Assembly: GCF_001279695.1 (NCBI RefSeq)
Contig: NZ_LGDD01000309.1
Coordinates: forward strand, 17,973-81,972
Direction of reading: 5' to 3'
Source: Streptomyces sp. WM6378
GTDB lineage: Bacteria; Actinomycetota; Actinomycetes; Streptomycetales; Streptomycetaceae
DNA: 64,000 nt
The notes under the pieces were generated by a model. The model was given only the letters and a program-made list of their open reading frames with translations, ran no database searches and was not told the origin of the DNA. This document shows positions 16,035 through 24,415 of the stretch, in pieces. A program made the translations under genes and the position numbers. Position 1 is the first letter of the stretch. Every line of letters starts with the position of its first letter.

Positions 16035-17678
16035 TTACTGGCCGAGGGCGACCTGGACGATTTTGATGACGACCAGGATCATCGCGATCAGCAGGTAGGT
16101 GCGCAGGGCGCCCATGCCGATCTTGCGGGTGGTGGACATGGTCGGCCTGGTGAGTGTCTCCAGGGGTGGCATCCGCCAACCGTCGCGGCCGGTGCGGTCG
16201 ATGGGGTCTTCCTTGGTGCCGGTGCGCCGCCGGGTGAAGGAGTACCCGGCCGCCAGGACTCCGGCCACCCCACAGGCGGCCATGATGTCGAGGATCGCGT
16301 TCGCGGTGATGTCGGGGAACAGGACGGAGGCGGTCAGGATGACGGAGAGGGTGACCAGGACGCCGACGACCGCTGCGGTGAAGGCGTTGGTCTTGGGACC
16401 GTTGACCCAGGGGCCAAGGACGGCCTTGTCGTTGCAGAGCAGCAGCAGGAAGACGGACGCGGAGGGCAGCAGGACTCCGGCCAGGGTCTGCACGCCCTGG
16501 GTGAGCAGGCCGAGCGGGGAGCCGGGGATCAGTACGATCGTGGCGGCCACGGCCACCAGGCCGGCGTAGATGGCGTAGAAGCCCTTGGCGCCCTTGACCC
16601 CGCGGTGCAGGGAGTGCTTCATGCCGAACACGTCACCGATGGCGTAGGCGGTGGAGAGCGAGACCGCGAACGCTCCGATGATCGAGGCATCCAGCAGGGC
16701 CACGGCGAAGAGCACGCCGGCAACCTTGCCGGCGTGGGCCTCGATGCCGGCCGCGACACCGGCGGTGTCGTCGAAGTTGCCGAAGCCGTTGGTCCCGGCG
16801 AACGCAGCGGCGGCCATGCCCATGACCGCGGCGGCGCCGATGATGACGATGGCTATGCCGATCCACAGGTCGGCCTTCTCGTACTTCATGAAGCGCGGGG
16901 TGATCCGCTTGTCGATGACGTACGACTGCTGGAAGAACAGCTGCCACGGCGCCACCGTCGTGCCCACGATGCCGATGATCAACAGCATCACCGTCGCCAA
17001 CTCCCCTGATCCGCCCGGCATGTTGGGCACCACGAAGTCGTGTGCCATCTGTGAAGAGGCCGGGTGAATGATGAAGTACAGCGGAACCAGCAGCAGCGAA
17101 CCCGCGCACAGGAAGATCGCGATGCGCTCGAACCGGCGGAAGGACCCGGTGAACGCCGAGGCGATGATGACCGCGGCGGCCAGGATCACCGACGTCGCCT
17201 TGGGCAGCCCCAGATACCCCGCGGCCAACGTGATACCGATGAACTCGGTAACGAGGGTCAGCGCGTTGAGCAGGAACAGGTCAATGACACTGAACGCGCC
17301 CCAGAACTTCCCGAACCGCTCCAGGATCAGGCGGGCGTGCCCGACGCCGGTGACCGCACCCAGGCGCAGCACCATCTCCTGGTTCACATAGAGCACCGGA
17401 ATCAGCAGGAGCAGGGTCCACAGCAGGCTGGTGCCGTAGTTCTGCCCGGCCTGGCCGTAGGTGGCGAAGGCGCCGGCGTCGTTGTCGCCGACCATCACGA
17501 TCAGGCCCGGGCCGACTATCGCAAGGAGCGTCTTGAGCTTGGCGGACAGTCCCCGGCGCTCGCCGTGGTCGTCCAGTTTGATGGTGCCGAGCGCGCCGCG
17601 GATGTCGCCGACGTGGGCGTCGTCCAGTACGGCAGTGCGGGGCTCCGGAATGACGGGCCTGGTGGGTGCGGTGGTCAT
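16035..17678 (-). CDS. Nramp-family transporter, probably magnesium-selective
   Basis: The 547-aa protein has the Nramp fold with about eleven helices. The helix-1 metal site reads GDNDAG (residues 64-69) instead of DPGN, and the helix-6 site reads VAPWQ (242-246) instead of the AxxMPH motif of manganese and iron transporters. The Met that favours soft metals is therefore absent. Loss of that Met is what I recall for Nramp-related magnesium transporters. The M-box leader upstream supports magnesium as the substrate. A soluble N-terminal tail of about 50 residues precedes helix 1. The start is ATG at 17678 behind GGGAGG. Confidence 0.88.
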   Translation of the reverse strand: MTTAPTRPVIPEPRTAVLDDAHVGDIRGALGTIKLDDHGERRGLSAKLKTLLAIVGPGLIVMVGDNDAGAFATYGQAGQNYGTSLLWTLLLLIPVLYVNQEMVLRLGAVTGVGHARLILERFGKFWGAFSVIDLFLLNALTLVTEFIGITLAAGYLGLPKATSVILAAAVIIASAFTGSFRRFERIAIFLCAGSLLLVPLYFIIHPASSQMAHDFVVPNMPGGSGELATVMLLIIGIVGTTVAPWQLFFQQSYVIDKRITPRFMKYEKADLWIGIAIVIIGAAAVMGMAAAAFAGTNGFGNFDDTAGVAAGIEAHAGKVAGVLFAVALLDASIIGAFAVSLSTAYAIGDVFGMKHSLHRGVKGAKGFYAIYAGLVAVAATIVLIPGSPLGLLTQGVQTLAGVLLPSASVFLLLLCNDKAVLGPWVNGPKTNAFTAAVVGVLVTLSVILTASVLFPDITANAILDIMAACGVAGVLAAGYSFTRRRTGTKEDPIDRTGRDGWRMPPLETLTRPTMSTTRKIGMGALRTYLLIAMILVVIKIVQVALGQ

Positions 17679-17979
17679 GGTGAGCCTCCCAATTCCCCTG
17701 GCAGGGGGAGAACATGGGGGCACGCGGCAGTCACGTACGGCACACCGAAGCAGCCCGGCCGCCCGGGACGGCCAGAGGCCGTACGGGTGCGGGTGAAAAG
17801 AAGTGTGCGCAGGGAGTGTCGTTATCGCGTGCCGAGGACGGGCGAGGTCGATCGGATGCGGGGCCGACTGTGGCCCGGACTACTGCAACTACAGTCCACG
17901 TCTCTCGCCTCCTTCCGGCCGGAGCACACGCGGGTGCTGGACGACGCGGCAAGGAGCGGACCGGGCCCATCCCGGTTCA

Positions 17980-18140
17980 CCCCAACTCGTCAGAGCTTTG
18001 GCACTGCACGGCGTAATCCCCCTACCGGGGAAGCCACTTGGAGTCACCCCTTAAGTCGGGGAGACCTGTCCTGACCCTGGGCGTCTCTCGACGTCGTGGG
18101 GTCAGTGGCCTGTGTCCGTACAGACGCCTCACCGAACGAG
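17980..18140 (-). ncRNA. M-box (ykoK) magnesium riboswitch
   Basis: On the minus strand the leader begins CTCGTTCGGTGAGGC (18140-18126) and continues with GTACGGACACAGGC, CGTCGAGAGACGCC and GGGTCAGGACAGG. It ends GTGCAGTGCCAAAGCTCTGA near 17990. These match the conserved strands of the M-box aptamer, including the AGUGCNAAAGCUCU 3' segment. The aptamer senses Mg2+ and represses downstream genes when it is abundant. About 300 bases separate it from the Nramp start codon. I do not see a classical terminator with a T-tract, so control may be translational or Rho-dependent. Confidence 0.9.
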
Positions 18141-18177
18141 GTGCCCTCTTCAAACCTCCAGAAGCATAACCCCCTTC

Positions 18178-18200
18178 TTGCGCGATCACGCAACTACTTG
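18178..18200 (+). promoter_or_regulatory. CGCAAC element 8 (upstream of mscS-type gene)
   Basis: TTGCGCGATCACGCAAC forms an inverted repeat (TTGCG / CGCAA), but the second direct half-site is poor. TTGACA lies just downstream at 18209-18214. It is the weakest member of the set and lies between the M-box and the mechanosensitive channel gene. Confidence 0.35.
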
Positions 18201-18348
18201 GTGAACTCTTGACACGGGCGACCGTCTATGAGCATCCCCGCTCGGAGTCATTGCCACCTGCGCCCGCCAAGTGGACACTGCCGCCCGACTGCCACCCCGG
18301 GCACGGTTACTCTGCTCCGCGAACATCCGCACCACAGGGGGCTCATCG

Positions 18349-19020
18349 GTGAACCACGACCACAAGACCGCAGGCAGCACCGCCGTTGGGCATCACGTGC
18401 ACTGGCGCGGGGTGATCCGGACCAGGCGCGCTGTCATCACAACGTCGCTCGCCCTCGGCGGGCTCGTCGTGTCGCTCACCTTCGGCGGCCTGCTCGGGAA
18501 CCCGGACAGCCACCAGTCCGTGACGTCCCGGGTCGTCGCCGGCATCAGCGCCGGCGTCTTCCTGGTGGGGGCGCTGATCGCGGTGCGCGGGGCCACGGAC
18601 GACCTGGTGAAACTGCTGACCGGCCGGATCAGCGACAACCGGTCCGCCGCGTTGCGAGTGATATGCCTCCTGTCCGGCTATGCCCTGGTGATCCTGGGCG
18701 CGCTGAGCCTGGTCCGGGTGCCGTGGGAGAAGCTGCTGGTCGGCGGTGCGCTGACCGGAGTGATTCTGGGCATCGCCGCCCAGCCGGTCCTGGGCAATAT
18801 CTTCGCGGGCCTGGTCCTCCTGGTCGCGCACCCGTTCACGATCGGCGAGCGGATCAGCGTCCAGTCGGGTCCGCTGGGCGGCCGCATCGAGGGCGAAGTG
18901 ACCGACATGACCCTGCTGTTCGTCCAACTCCACACCGACGACGGCAAGATGCTCCTGCCCAACAACGCGGTACTTGGCTCGGCCATCGGCCCGCCCGCCC
19001 ATGAGACGCCCACGGCCTGA
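18349..19020 (+). CDS. Small MscS-family mechanosensitive channel
   Basis: The 223-aa protein has about four membrane helices and the MscS pore-to-beta-domain transition: GGALTGVILGIAAQPVLGNI, GLVLLVAHPFTIGERI, then GEVTDMTLLFVQLHTDDGKM and LLPNNAVLGSAI. MscS channels release solutes during osmotic downshock. It lacks the long C-terminal vestibule of E. coli MscS. The start is GTG at 18349, 9 bases behind AGGGGG. Confidence 0.88.
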   Translation: MNHDHKTAGSTAVGHHVHWRGVIRTRRAVITTSLALGGLVVSLTFGGLLGNPDSHQSVTSRVVAGISAGVFLVGALIAVRGATDDLVKLLTGRISDNRSAALRVICLLSGYALVILGALSLVRVPWEKLLVGGALTGVILGIAAQPVLGNIFAGLVLLVAHPFTIGERISVQSGPLGGRIEGEVTDMTLLFVQLHTDDGKMLLPNNAVLGSAIGPPAHETPTA

Positions 19021-19055
19021 AGGCCGACGTTCGCGACGCGCCGTGCTGAGCGGCG

Positions 19056-19466
19056 TCAGCGCACGGAGGCGGTCGGAGTCCGGTCGGCCCGAGCGGCGGT
19101 GGCGGGGGTGTCGCGCAGGCCGAGGCGCAGGTGCTCCACGTGGAAGAGCGCCTGGTCAAGCAGTTCGGCCACATGGTTGTCGTACAGCGCGTAGATCACC
19201 GAACGGCCGTGCCGCTCGCCGGTGACCAGACCGAGGTTGCGCAGCAGGCGCAGCTGGTGGGAGCAGGCCGACTGCTCCATTCCGACGGCGCCGGCGAGCT
19301 CGGTCGCGGCGCAGGGGCCCTCTTGGAGGCGGGCCAGGATCCGCAGCCGGGACGGGGTGGCGAGGGCCTGGAGGGTGGCGGCGACATCGGCGGCGCCCAC
19401 TGCTTCGAGGCGGTCGCGTGCAGTGGCGGCGTTCTTGTCGTCAGCTCCGTGGCCCATGCCCTCCAT
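19056..19466 (-). CDS. ArsR/SmtB-family regulator, metal-efflux type
   Basis: The 136-aa winged-helix repressor reads TLQALATPSRLRILARLQEG, MEQSACSHQLRLLRNLGLV and SVIYALYDNHVAELLDQALF, then HVEHLRLG. The DNHVAELLDQALFHVEHL segment is the alpha-5 dimer helix; its Asp/His pattern (D..H, H..H) resembles the metal site of the NmtR/CzrA group. An operator-like TGAA-N6-TTCA sits 18 bases upstream, between this gene and a divergent metal ATPase. The ATPase is broken. The start is ATG at 19466; ATG at 19457 is also possible. Confidence 0.88.
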   Translation of the reverse strand: MEGMGHGADDKNAATARDRLEAVGAADVAATLQALATPSRLRILARLQEGPCAATELAGAVGMEQSACSHQLRLLRNLGLVTGERHGRSVIYALYDNHVAELLDQALFHVEHLRLGLRDTPATAARADRTPTASVR

Positions 19467-19484
19467 CCTACGGACATGAAATCA

Positions 19485-19498
19485 TGAATGAGTGTTCA
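19485..19498. promoter_or_regulatory. ArsR/SmtB-type operator
   Basis: TGAATGAGTGTTCA is an imperfect palindrome with the TGAA-N6-TTCA core common to ArsR/SmtB operators. It lies between the divergent regulator and ATPase genes. Confidence 0.65.
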
Positions 19499-19591
19499 CG
19501 TGTTCCTGCATGGTGAAGAGCTAGCCCAGGCGCGCTCCTGCGCCCGTACGCCGTGGCGCCCACTGAGCCCCCATGAAGGACCGCCCCCGTC

Positions 19592-20130
19592 ATGACCTCC
19601 ACACTCACTTCGTCGCCGGTCCAGGCGGCACCCGCCCTCGAAACCGCCGCGCCCCGGCGCCGCACCCGGGCCTTCGCACTGCCGGAGGCCCGCTGGGCAG
19701 CCGCGGCCACAGCCTCGCCACCTCCGGTGCCCTGGAGGCTCTGGCCACCGCACGGACCGCCGACTCGGTGCGCTGCCTGCTCGACCTGGCGCCCGCCACC
19801 GCCACCCGGCTCGATGCCGACCGGGGCGAACAGCCCGTCGCGGTCCAGGAGTTGGCGGTCGGTGACACGATTCTCGTACGCCCCGGGGAGCGCGTCGGCG
19901 CCGACGGCCGGGTCCTGGAGGGGGCCAGCGACGTCGACCAGGCGACCATCACCGGTGAACCGCTCCCCGTGGCAAAGGAGTTGGGCGATGAGGTGTTCGC
20001 CGGCACCCTGCCCCTGCCGCTCGGCGTCCTCGGCCACGAAGGCTCCACCGTCATCGTCGGCCTCAACGGCCTGCGCCTGCTGCGCGACGCCGCCTGGCAG
20101 CAGGCCGTCGCCGAGGGCACCAGGGCGATG
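19592..20130 (+). pseudogene. Heavy-metal P-type ATPase with core deleted
   Basis: The N-terminus ([17 protein letters not shown]) is in one frame. A second frame carries the actuator domain ([44 protein letters not shown]). It then jumps straight to the C-terminal end ([20 protein letters not shown]). The CPx membrane helices, the DKTGT phosphorylation site and the nucleotide domain are all missing. A functional protein of this family has about 650 residues. This was presumably the efflux pump controlled by the adjacent ArsR. Confidence 0.85.
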
Positions 20131-20414
20131 CCGAGGGCGACGACCGCCGATGGGAGTCCGGCCACCGCGCCCAGCCAGTCGGCGAGTGGCAGGTGAGTCA
20201 TGCGGCCGACCTGCTCGCCCGATGCCGGGGAACTTCCCCATCTGCGGAGGGTGGTCGCCGTCGGGACCGGGAGGCCCGTCCGCTGACGCCAGCTCACCAT
20301 TCTCCCCCAAGTCGCGCGGTGTCGGCGGCACTCCGGCACCGCGCGCCCTTCGAGGAGTCGGCCCGTCGGGGGCGCGGGTTCCGGGCCGCCCGGGTGGCGC
20401 GGGTCACAGGAGCG

Positions 20415-20461
20415 CGGTGGTCCGCCCCGTAACCGGTTCACCGGGACGGGGCGGACCACCG
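20415..20461. terminator. Hairpin after ycnI-type gene
   Basis: A 15-bp perfect stem (CGGTGGTCCGCCCCG / CGGGGCGGACCACCG) with a 17-base loop lies 5 bases beyond the minus-strand YcnI stop codon. Confidence 0.7.
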
Positions 20462-20466
20462 TCGGG

Positions 20467-21210
20467 TCAGACCTGTGGCGACCGGTGTCCGCGACGGATC
20501 GCGATCACGGCGGCGGCCAGACCCAGCACGCCGACGACCAGTCCCGCGATGCCCAGACCACGGGCCGTGCCGTCACTGGACGACGCGGTGGCGGCCTTGG
20601 GGGCGGCGGGCGAGACGCTCGGGGACGCGGGGGCCGCCCCGCTGTCCCCGGTCACCGCCTTGGTGAGGCTCAGGACCGGCGCCGGGTTCGCCGGTTCGGG
20701 CTGGCCCTGCTTGGCCTCGTCGATCCAGCGGACCGTCTTGCCGTCGGAGTAGGTCTGCAGGGTCTTGAACGACAGCTGGTCGGTGTCGTCGGGCAGTTGG
20801 CCGAAGGCGACGTTGAAGTCCTGGTACTGGCCGGGATCGATCTTGCCGCCGGTCCAGGTGATCTCCGAGGCGGCCTCGGTGATGGTGCCGTCGTCGGTCT
20901 TGACGGGGGTCTTGAGCTTGGCGGTCGCCACCTGGGCGGTCCAGCCCGGCGTCTGAGTGACGAGGACGCCCAGCACGGGGTGGTCGGTGGGCACGAAGAC
21001 CTGGACCTTCGTGGTGCTCGCGTTGTCCTCCTCGTTGGGGACGCGGAAGGTCAGGACGCCGTCCGTGGCGCCCTTCGCGTAACTGCCGGGGTGGACGGTG
21101 ACGTGCGCGAAGGCCACTCCGGCGGCGGCCAGGACTCCGGCCGAGGCGAGCGCTGCCGTGAGCGCGGTCCGGCGCAGGGCACGCCGGAGGGAAGTGCGTA
21201 TGGGGATCAT
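20467..21210 (-). CDS. YcnI-family (DUF1775) copper-associated surface protein
   Basis: The 247-aa protein has a signal peptide ending GVAFAH; the mature N-terminal His (AHVTVHPGSY) is the copper ligand known in YcnI. The DUF1775 beta-sandwich follows (TFRVPNEEDNASTTKVQVF, PGWTAQVATAKL, ITWTGGKIDPGQYQDF). A Pro/Ala/Ser linker leads to a C-terminal membrane helix and a basic tail (RRGHRSPQV). It is probably part of a copper locus with the next gene and the HMA remnant. The start is ATG at 21210. Confidence 0.9.
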   Translation of the reverse strand: MIPIRTSLRRALRRTALTAALASAGVLAAAGVAFAHVTVHPGSYAKGATDGVLTFRVPNEEDNASTTKVQVFVPTDHPVLGVLVTQTPGWTAQVATAKLKTPVKTDDGTITEAASEITWTGGKIDPGQYQDFNVAFGQLPDDTDQLSFKTLQTYSDGKTVRWIDEAKQGQPEPANPAPVLSLTKAVTGDSGAAPASPSVSPAAPKAATASSSDGTARGLGIAGLVVGVLGLAAAVIAIRRGHRSPQV

Positions 21211-21254
21211 GAGCGGAGCTCCGAAGGGGAGAAGTCGGGTTGGGGTCAGCGTGG

Positions 21255-21824
21255 TTACGTCCGCGCCGCCGGCGGCCCCCGACCAGACACGGCGTACCGG
21301 AGCAGCACCTGCCTCAGCGCCTGCGGAGCCGCCGCCCGTCGTACAGGTCCACGGCGCGCGGGATCCGGAAGCGCATCCGTCCCGGCCCGCCACCAGGCCG
21401 CGAGGCCGGGTACGAACGCCACGGCCCTGCGCAGCAGGGACCAGACGGCGGCTTCCCCACGCCGCAGCCACCAGGACGCCACCAGCGCCGCCGCGGTATG
21501 GGCCGCGAACGCATGGGGCGTCACCGCGTGGGCGTGCGTCATCCGCATGCCGTGCATGGCCATGGCGGTACGGGGCCGGGCGGCCTCGTACGCGAAGTGC
21601 AGGCCCGCCTGCCCGGCAAGTGTCGCGCCCCCGATCCCCGCCAGTGAACGCTCCCGGCCCCCGAGCAGGAAGCCGAAGGCGAAGATCCCGAAGAATCCGG
21701 CGCCGTCCGCCCACAGCGGTGGCAGTTCCCCCATCGCCAGGCCATGACCCCCGACGGCGAGCAGCACGCACATCGCGGCGAACACCGCCGCGCGCACGCC
21801 TCGTACCGTCATGGAGACACCCAT
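21255..21824 (-). CDS. Integral membrane protein of the YcnI locus
   Basis: The 189-aa protein has about four helices (VFAAMCVLLAVGGHGLAMG, GFFGIFAFGFLLGG, a central Ala/Gly helix, and HAFAAHTAAALVASWWLRRG). It contains Met/His clusters (MAMHGMRMTHAHAVTPH) that could bind copper, which fits the YcnI context. The C-terminal 55 residues are basic. The start is ATG at 21824 behind GGGAGG. The family function is not established. Confidence 0.7.
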   Translation of the reverse strand: MGVSMTVRGVRAAVFAAMCVLLAVGGHGLAMGELPPLWADGAGFFGIFAFGFLLGGRERSLAGIGGATLAGQAGLHFAYEAARPRTAMAMHGMRMTHAHAVTPHAFAAHTAAALVASWWLRRGEAAVWSLLRRAVAFVPGLAAWWRAGTDALPDPARRGPVRRAAAPQALRQVLLRYAVSGRGPPAART

Positions 21825-22018
21825 AGTGGCCGCATCCTCCCACGCAGCACCGGCGACCAGGCCCACAAGTCGGCGTCCGCCTCCACGACGCCGTAACCGG
21901 CCTCCGCGTCGTCGGCATCGGCCCCTTCCACGGCGTCGACCACGACCGTACGGGTCGCCAGGTCCACAGTGACCTCACGGACGCCCGCCACCGCGGAGAC
22001 CTTGTCCGATAGGCCGGT
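21809..22018 (-). pseudogene. HMA metal-chaperone domain remnant
   Basis: The frame reads LSDKVSAVAGVREVTVDLAT then RTVVVDAV and GYGVVEAD, the alpha1-beta2-beta3 to beta4 core of a CopZ-like HMA domain. The GMTCxxC metal loop and first strand are missing; only one Cys (PCTG) remains. Its 5' end is fused to the neighbouring small gene at about 22018, so it was probably truncated by a deletion. Confidence 0.6.
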
Positions 22019-22205
22019 ACAGGGCGCGGCGGTCGCCGCTCAGCGCGTAGTAGCGGGCCGCGAGGCCTTGTTCGAGGGGTTCGCCGATCTGCCCGCAGAA
22101 CAGCGCCACACGGACGCCGGGCTCATTGTCGACCAGGCAGGCAGGGGCGACTTCGAGCATCAACTCACCCATGGCGTACGCGGCCGCCATAAGGCTGTCG
22201 ACCAC
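21975..22205 (-). CDS. Small protein, LMLEVAPACL family (copy 1)
   Basis: The 76-aa protein contains ELMLEVAPACLVDNEPG, VALFCGQIGEPLEQGLAARY and LSGDRRALY. A related sequence occurs at 50648-50815. The C-terminal 10 residues belong to the fused HMA sequence, so the natural end may be lost. The start is GTG at 22205, 7 bases behind GGAGGGG. I do not recognise the family; the sequence has no membrane segment. Confidence 0.5.
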   Translation of the reverse strand: MVDSLMAAAYAMGELMLEVAPACLVDNEPGVRVALFCGQIGEPLEQGLAARYYALSGDRRALYRPIGQGLRGGGRP

Positions 22206-22293
22206 CCGCCGCCCCTCCCTCCGTTCCCTCACAGTTTCCTGAGAACATCCGGTGCCGCACCTTTCGTGAAGAGGGGTAGCGCATGCTCGGGTC

Positions 22294-23562
22294 ATGCGCC
22301 AATACACGCCTCACACACAGCCCCCGCTCCCGGTTCCATTACCCCTCGACGCACCGTCCGGCGGGCCGACGGTGCGCCTCATCGGTGTCGACTTGGCCCG
22401 CGGCCTCGCCGTCTTCGGCATGTACGCAGCTCACGTCGGGCCGGATCCATCCGCCGGCGGCCCGGTCGGGCCCCTGATGGAACTGGGACACGGCCGCGCC
22501 TCCGCGCTCTTCGCCGTCCTGGCAGGCTTCTCGCTGATCCTCATCACCGGGCGCCGCGCCACCAAGACCGGCGAAGCAGGCCGCCGGGCAGTAGCGCGGG
22601 TCGTCGTCCGCGCCCTGATACTCCTCGCCCTGGGCAGTGCCCTCACCGCGACCGGGACGCCAGTCGAAGTGATACTCGCCTACTACGCCGTGTACTTCCT
22701 GCTGGCCTTGCCGCTGCGCAAGCTGTCGGCCGGCCGCCTGGCCCTGATAGCTGCCGGGGGTGCGCTCGCTCTGCCACAGGCGCTGTATGCGATGTGCAGC
22801 TGGATCAACGACGGGCAGTGGGCCTCCACCGTCATCTCCTACGACCCCCTGGCCCGGATCAGGGGCACGAACGGGGTGGTCGATCTCCTCTTCACGGGCA
22901 GCTACCCAGTGCTGACTTGGATGCCCTACGTCATCGCGGGCATGGCCGTCGCCCGCATCGACCTGGAGTCGGCGCGGGTGCGCCGCTGGCTGGCAGCGGG
23001 CGGGGCGGCACTCGCCGTACTGGGGTACGGCGGATCGTGGCTGGCCCTGCACCTGCTCCCGCACGCCCGCGCCGTCATCGCCGCCACGGGCAACGGGAAC
23101 GGCTCCGCGTCGGCGGCATGGTGGTCGGACACCGTCGGCAACCCCGACTCACCGACCGCCGCCTGGCTCGTGGTCGGCGCCCCGCACAGTGAGACCACGT
23201 TCTCGATCGTGGGCAACACCGGAGTCGCGCTAGTCGTCCTCGCCCTGTCCGTCACCCTCACCGACCGCTTTCCCCGGGCACGCTGGGCGGCTCGTCCCGT
23301 CATCGCCGTCGGCACCATGTCCCTGACCGCCTACGTCCTCAACATCGCCGGTATAGCGGCCCTGAACATCAAGAACGTTCCGGGCTCTTCTCTGCTCGTC
23401 CTCCTCGGCTTCCTGTCAGCCATATCCCTCTTCGCCACGGTATGGCTCCGCCTCTTCTCCCGCGGGCCTCTTGAGCACCTTCTCCACCACGCCTCCTCCG
23501 GAACGGCCAGCCTCGCGGTACGCGGTCTTCGTCCTGCACCGCGTACCGCCCAACCGGGATAG
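22294..23562 (+). CDS. DUF418/HGSNAT-type multi-pass membrane protein
   Basis: The 422-aa protein has about ten helices and the family start VRLIGVDLARGLAVFGMYAA, then RASALFAVLAGFSLILITGR and VVVRALILLALG. The C-terminal DUF418 region has MSLTAYVLNIAGIAAL followed by FSRGPLEHLLH (R-G-P-L-E is typical). Related proteins are acyltransferase-like, but the substrate is unknown. The start is ATG at 22294; an overlapping ATG at 22283 is in another frame. Confidence 0.85.
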   Translation: MRQYTPHTQPPLPVPLPLDAPSGGPTVRLIGVDLARGLAVFGMYAAHVGPDPSAGGPVGPLMELGHGRASALFAVLAGFSLILITGRRATKTGEAGRRAVARVVVRALILLALGSALTATGTPVEVILAYYAVYFLLALPLRKLSAGRLALIAAGGALALPQALYAMCSWINDGQWASTVISYDPLARIRGTNGVVDLLFTGSYPVLTWMPYVIAGMAVARIDLESARVRRWLAAGGAALAVLGYGGSWLALHLLPHARAVIAATGNGNGSASAAWWSDTVGNPDSPTAAWLVVGAPHSETTFSIVGNTGVALVVLALSVTLTDRFPRARWAARPVIAVGTMSLTAYVLNIAGIAALNIKNVPGSSLLVLLGFLSAISLFATVWLRLFSRGPLEHLLHHASSGTASLAVRGLRPAPRTAQPG

Positions 23563-24105
23563 CGCGGCGGCGCGGCATGGATTCCCCGCGCCACAGTTGT
23601 CCGAGGGCGAAGGGAAGACCGGCGGTGCCTACCGACGGCCGGATGCGCGGGGCCCACTCGTTCCGCCACCGGCCGGGAGTCTCCCGCACCCCGCCGCCGA
23701 CCGAGTCGAACGCACGAGTGGGCGCGGTGCTCAGCCATGACGGAATCGGTGATCACATCTGTAGATGCCAGAGGGAGGCCCAGCGCCCAGCGGGCGCTGC
23801 GGATCCGGCTCCGTCGCGGTGCCGTACAAACCGCCGCCAGCCCTCCGGACATTGCCGAAGGACTACAGAAATGGGGTTCCTTTGCCGGGCTTTTCAAAAG
23901 CCGAGGGTGCTTCCGGAGCAACCTTTACGTGCCTCAAATGAGACGCAGCCTGATTCGGACCCTCCCCGCGGGGGATCGACGTATCCGTGTGCGACTTGAC
24001 GGTGCGTCATGACTTCACAGCGTTGCCACGATGTTTCGCCGTTCGAGCCCCACATCCATCGACCGAGGACATGGGGACGCCCCGGCCCCTGGGGAGGCAC
24101 GGCTC
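23563..24105. other. Non-coding or degraded stretch
   Basis: No reading frame here shows family resemblance or a ribosome site. It separates the DUF418-type gene from the NRPS stub. Confidence 0.4.
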
Positions 24106-24309
24106 GTGACAGAGATCAGATCCGCCCCCGCCGCACAGGCTCATCCATACGACGTGCCCCCAGCGCAATCGCTGGCCGAGTTCTTCGAGCGATCGTGCGA
24201 CCGCTCACCGGACTCCATCGCCGTGGTGTGCGGAGCGGAGCAGCTGACGTACGCAGAACTCGACTTGCGCGCCGACCAGTTGGTGCACCTGCTGTGCGAG
24301 CGGGGCGGC
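24106..24309 (+). pseudogene. 5' stub of an NRPS/AMP-binding adenylation gene
   Basis: The frame has a good start (GTG at 24106 behind GGGGAGG) and encodes SLAEFFERSCDRSPDSIAVV, then CGAEQLTYAELDLRADQLVH, the first part of an adenylation domain. It ends at LLCERG, where unrelated sequence begins. The core motifs A2 to A10 are absent. It is a truncated biosynthetic gene, not a working module. Confidence 0.75.
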
Positions 24310-24415
24310 GGGCTGGCCTGGGAGAATACGCGAGCCGCTCACCGACCGGCACGTCAGCCCAGACTCTCCGTCGAGGGCGGTGACCACGAGGGCGTACGCG
24401 AGCCGGTGCCGATGT

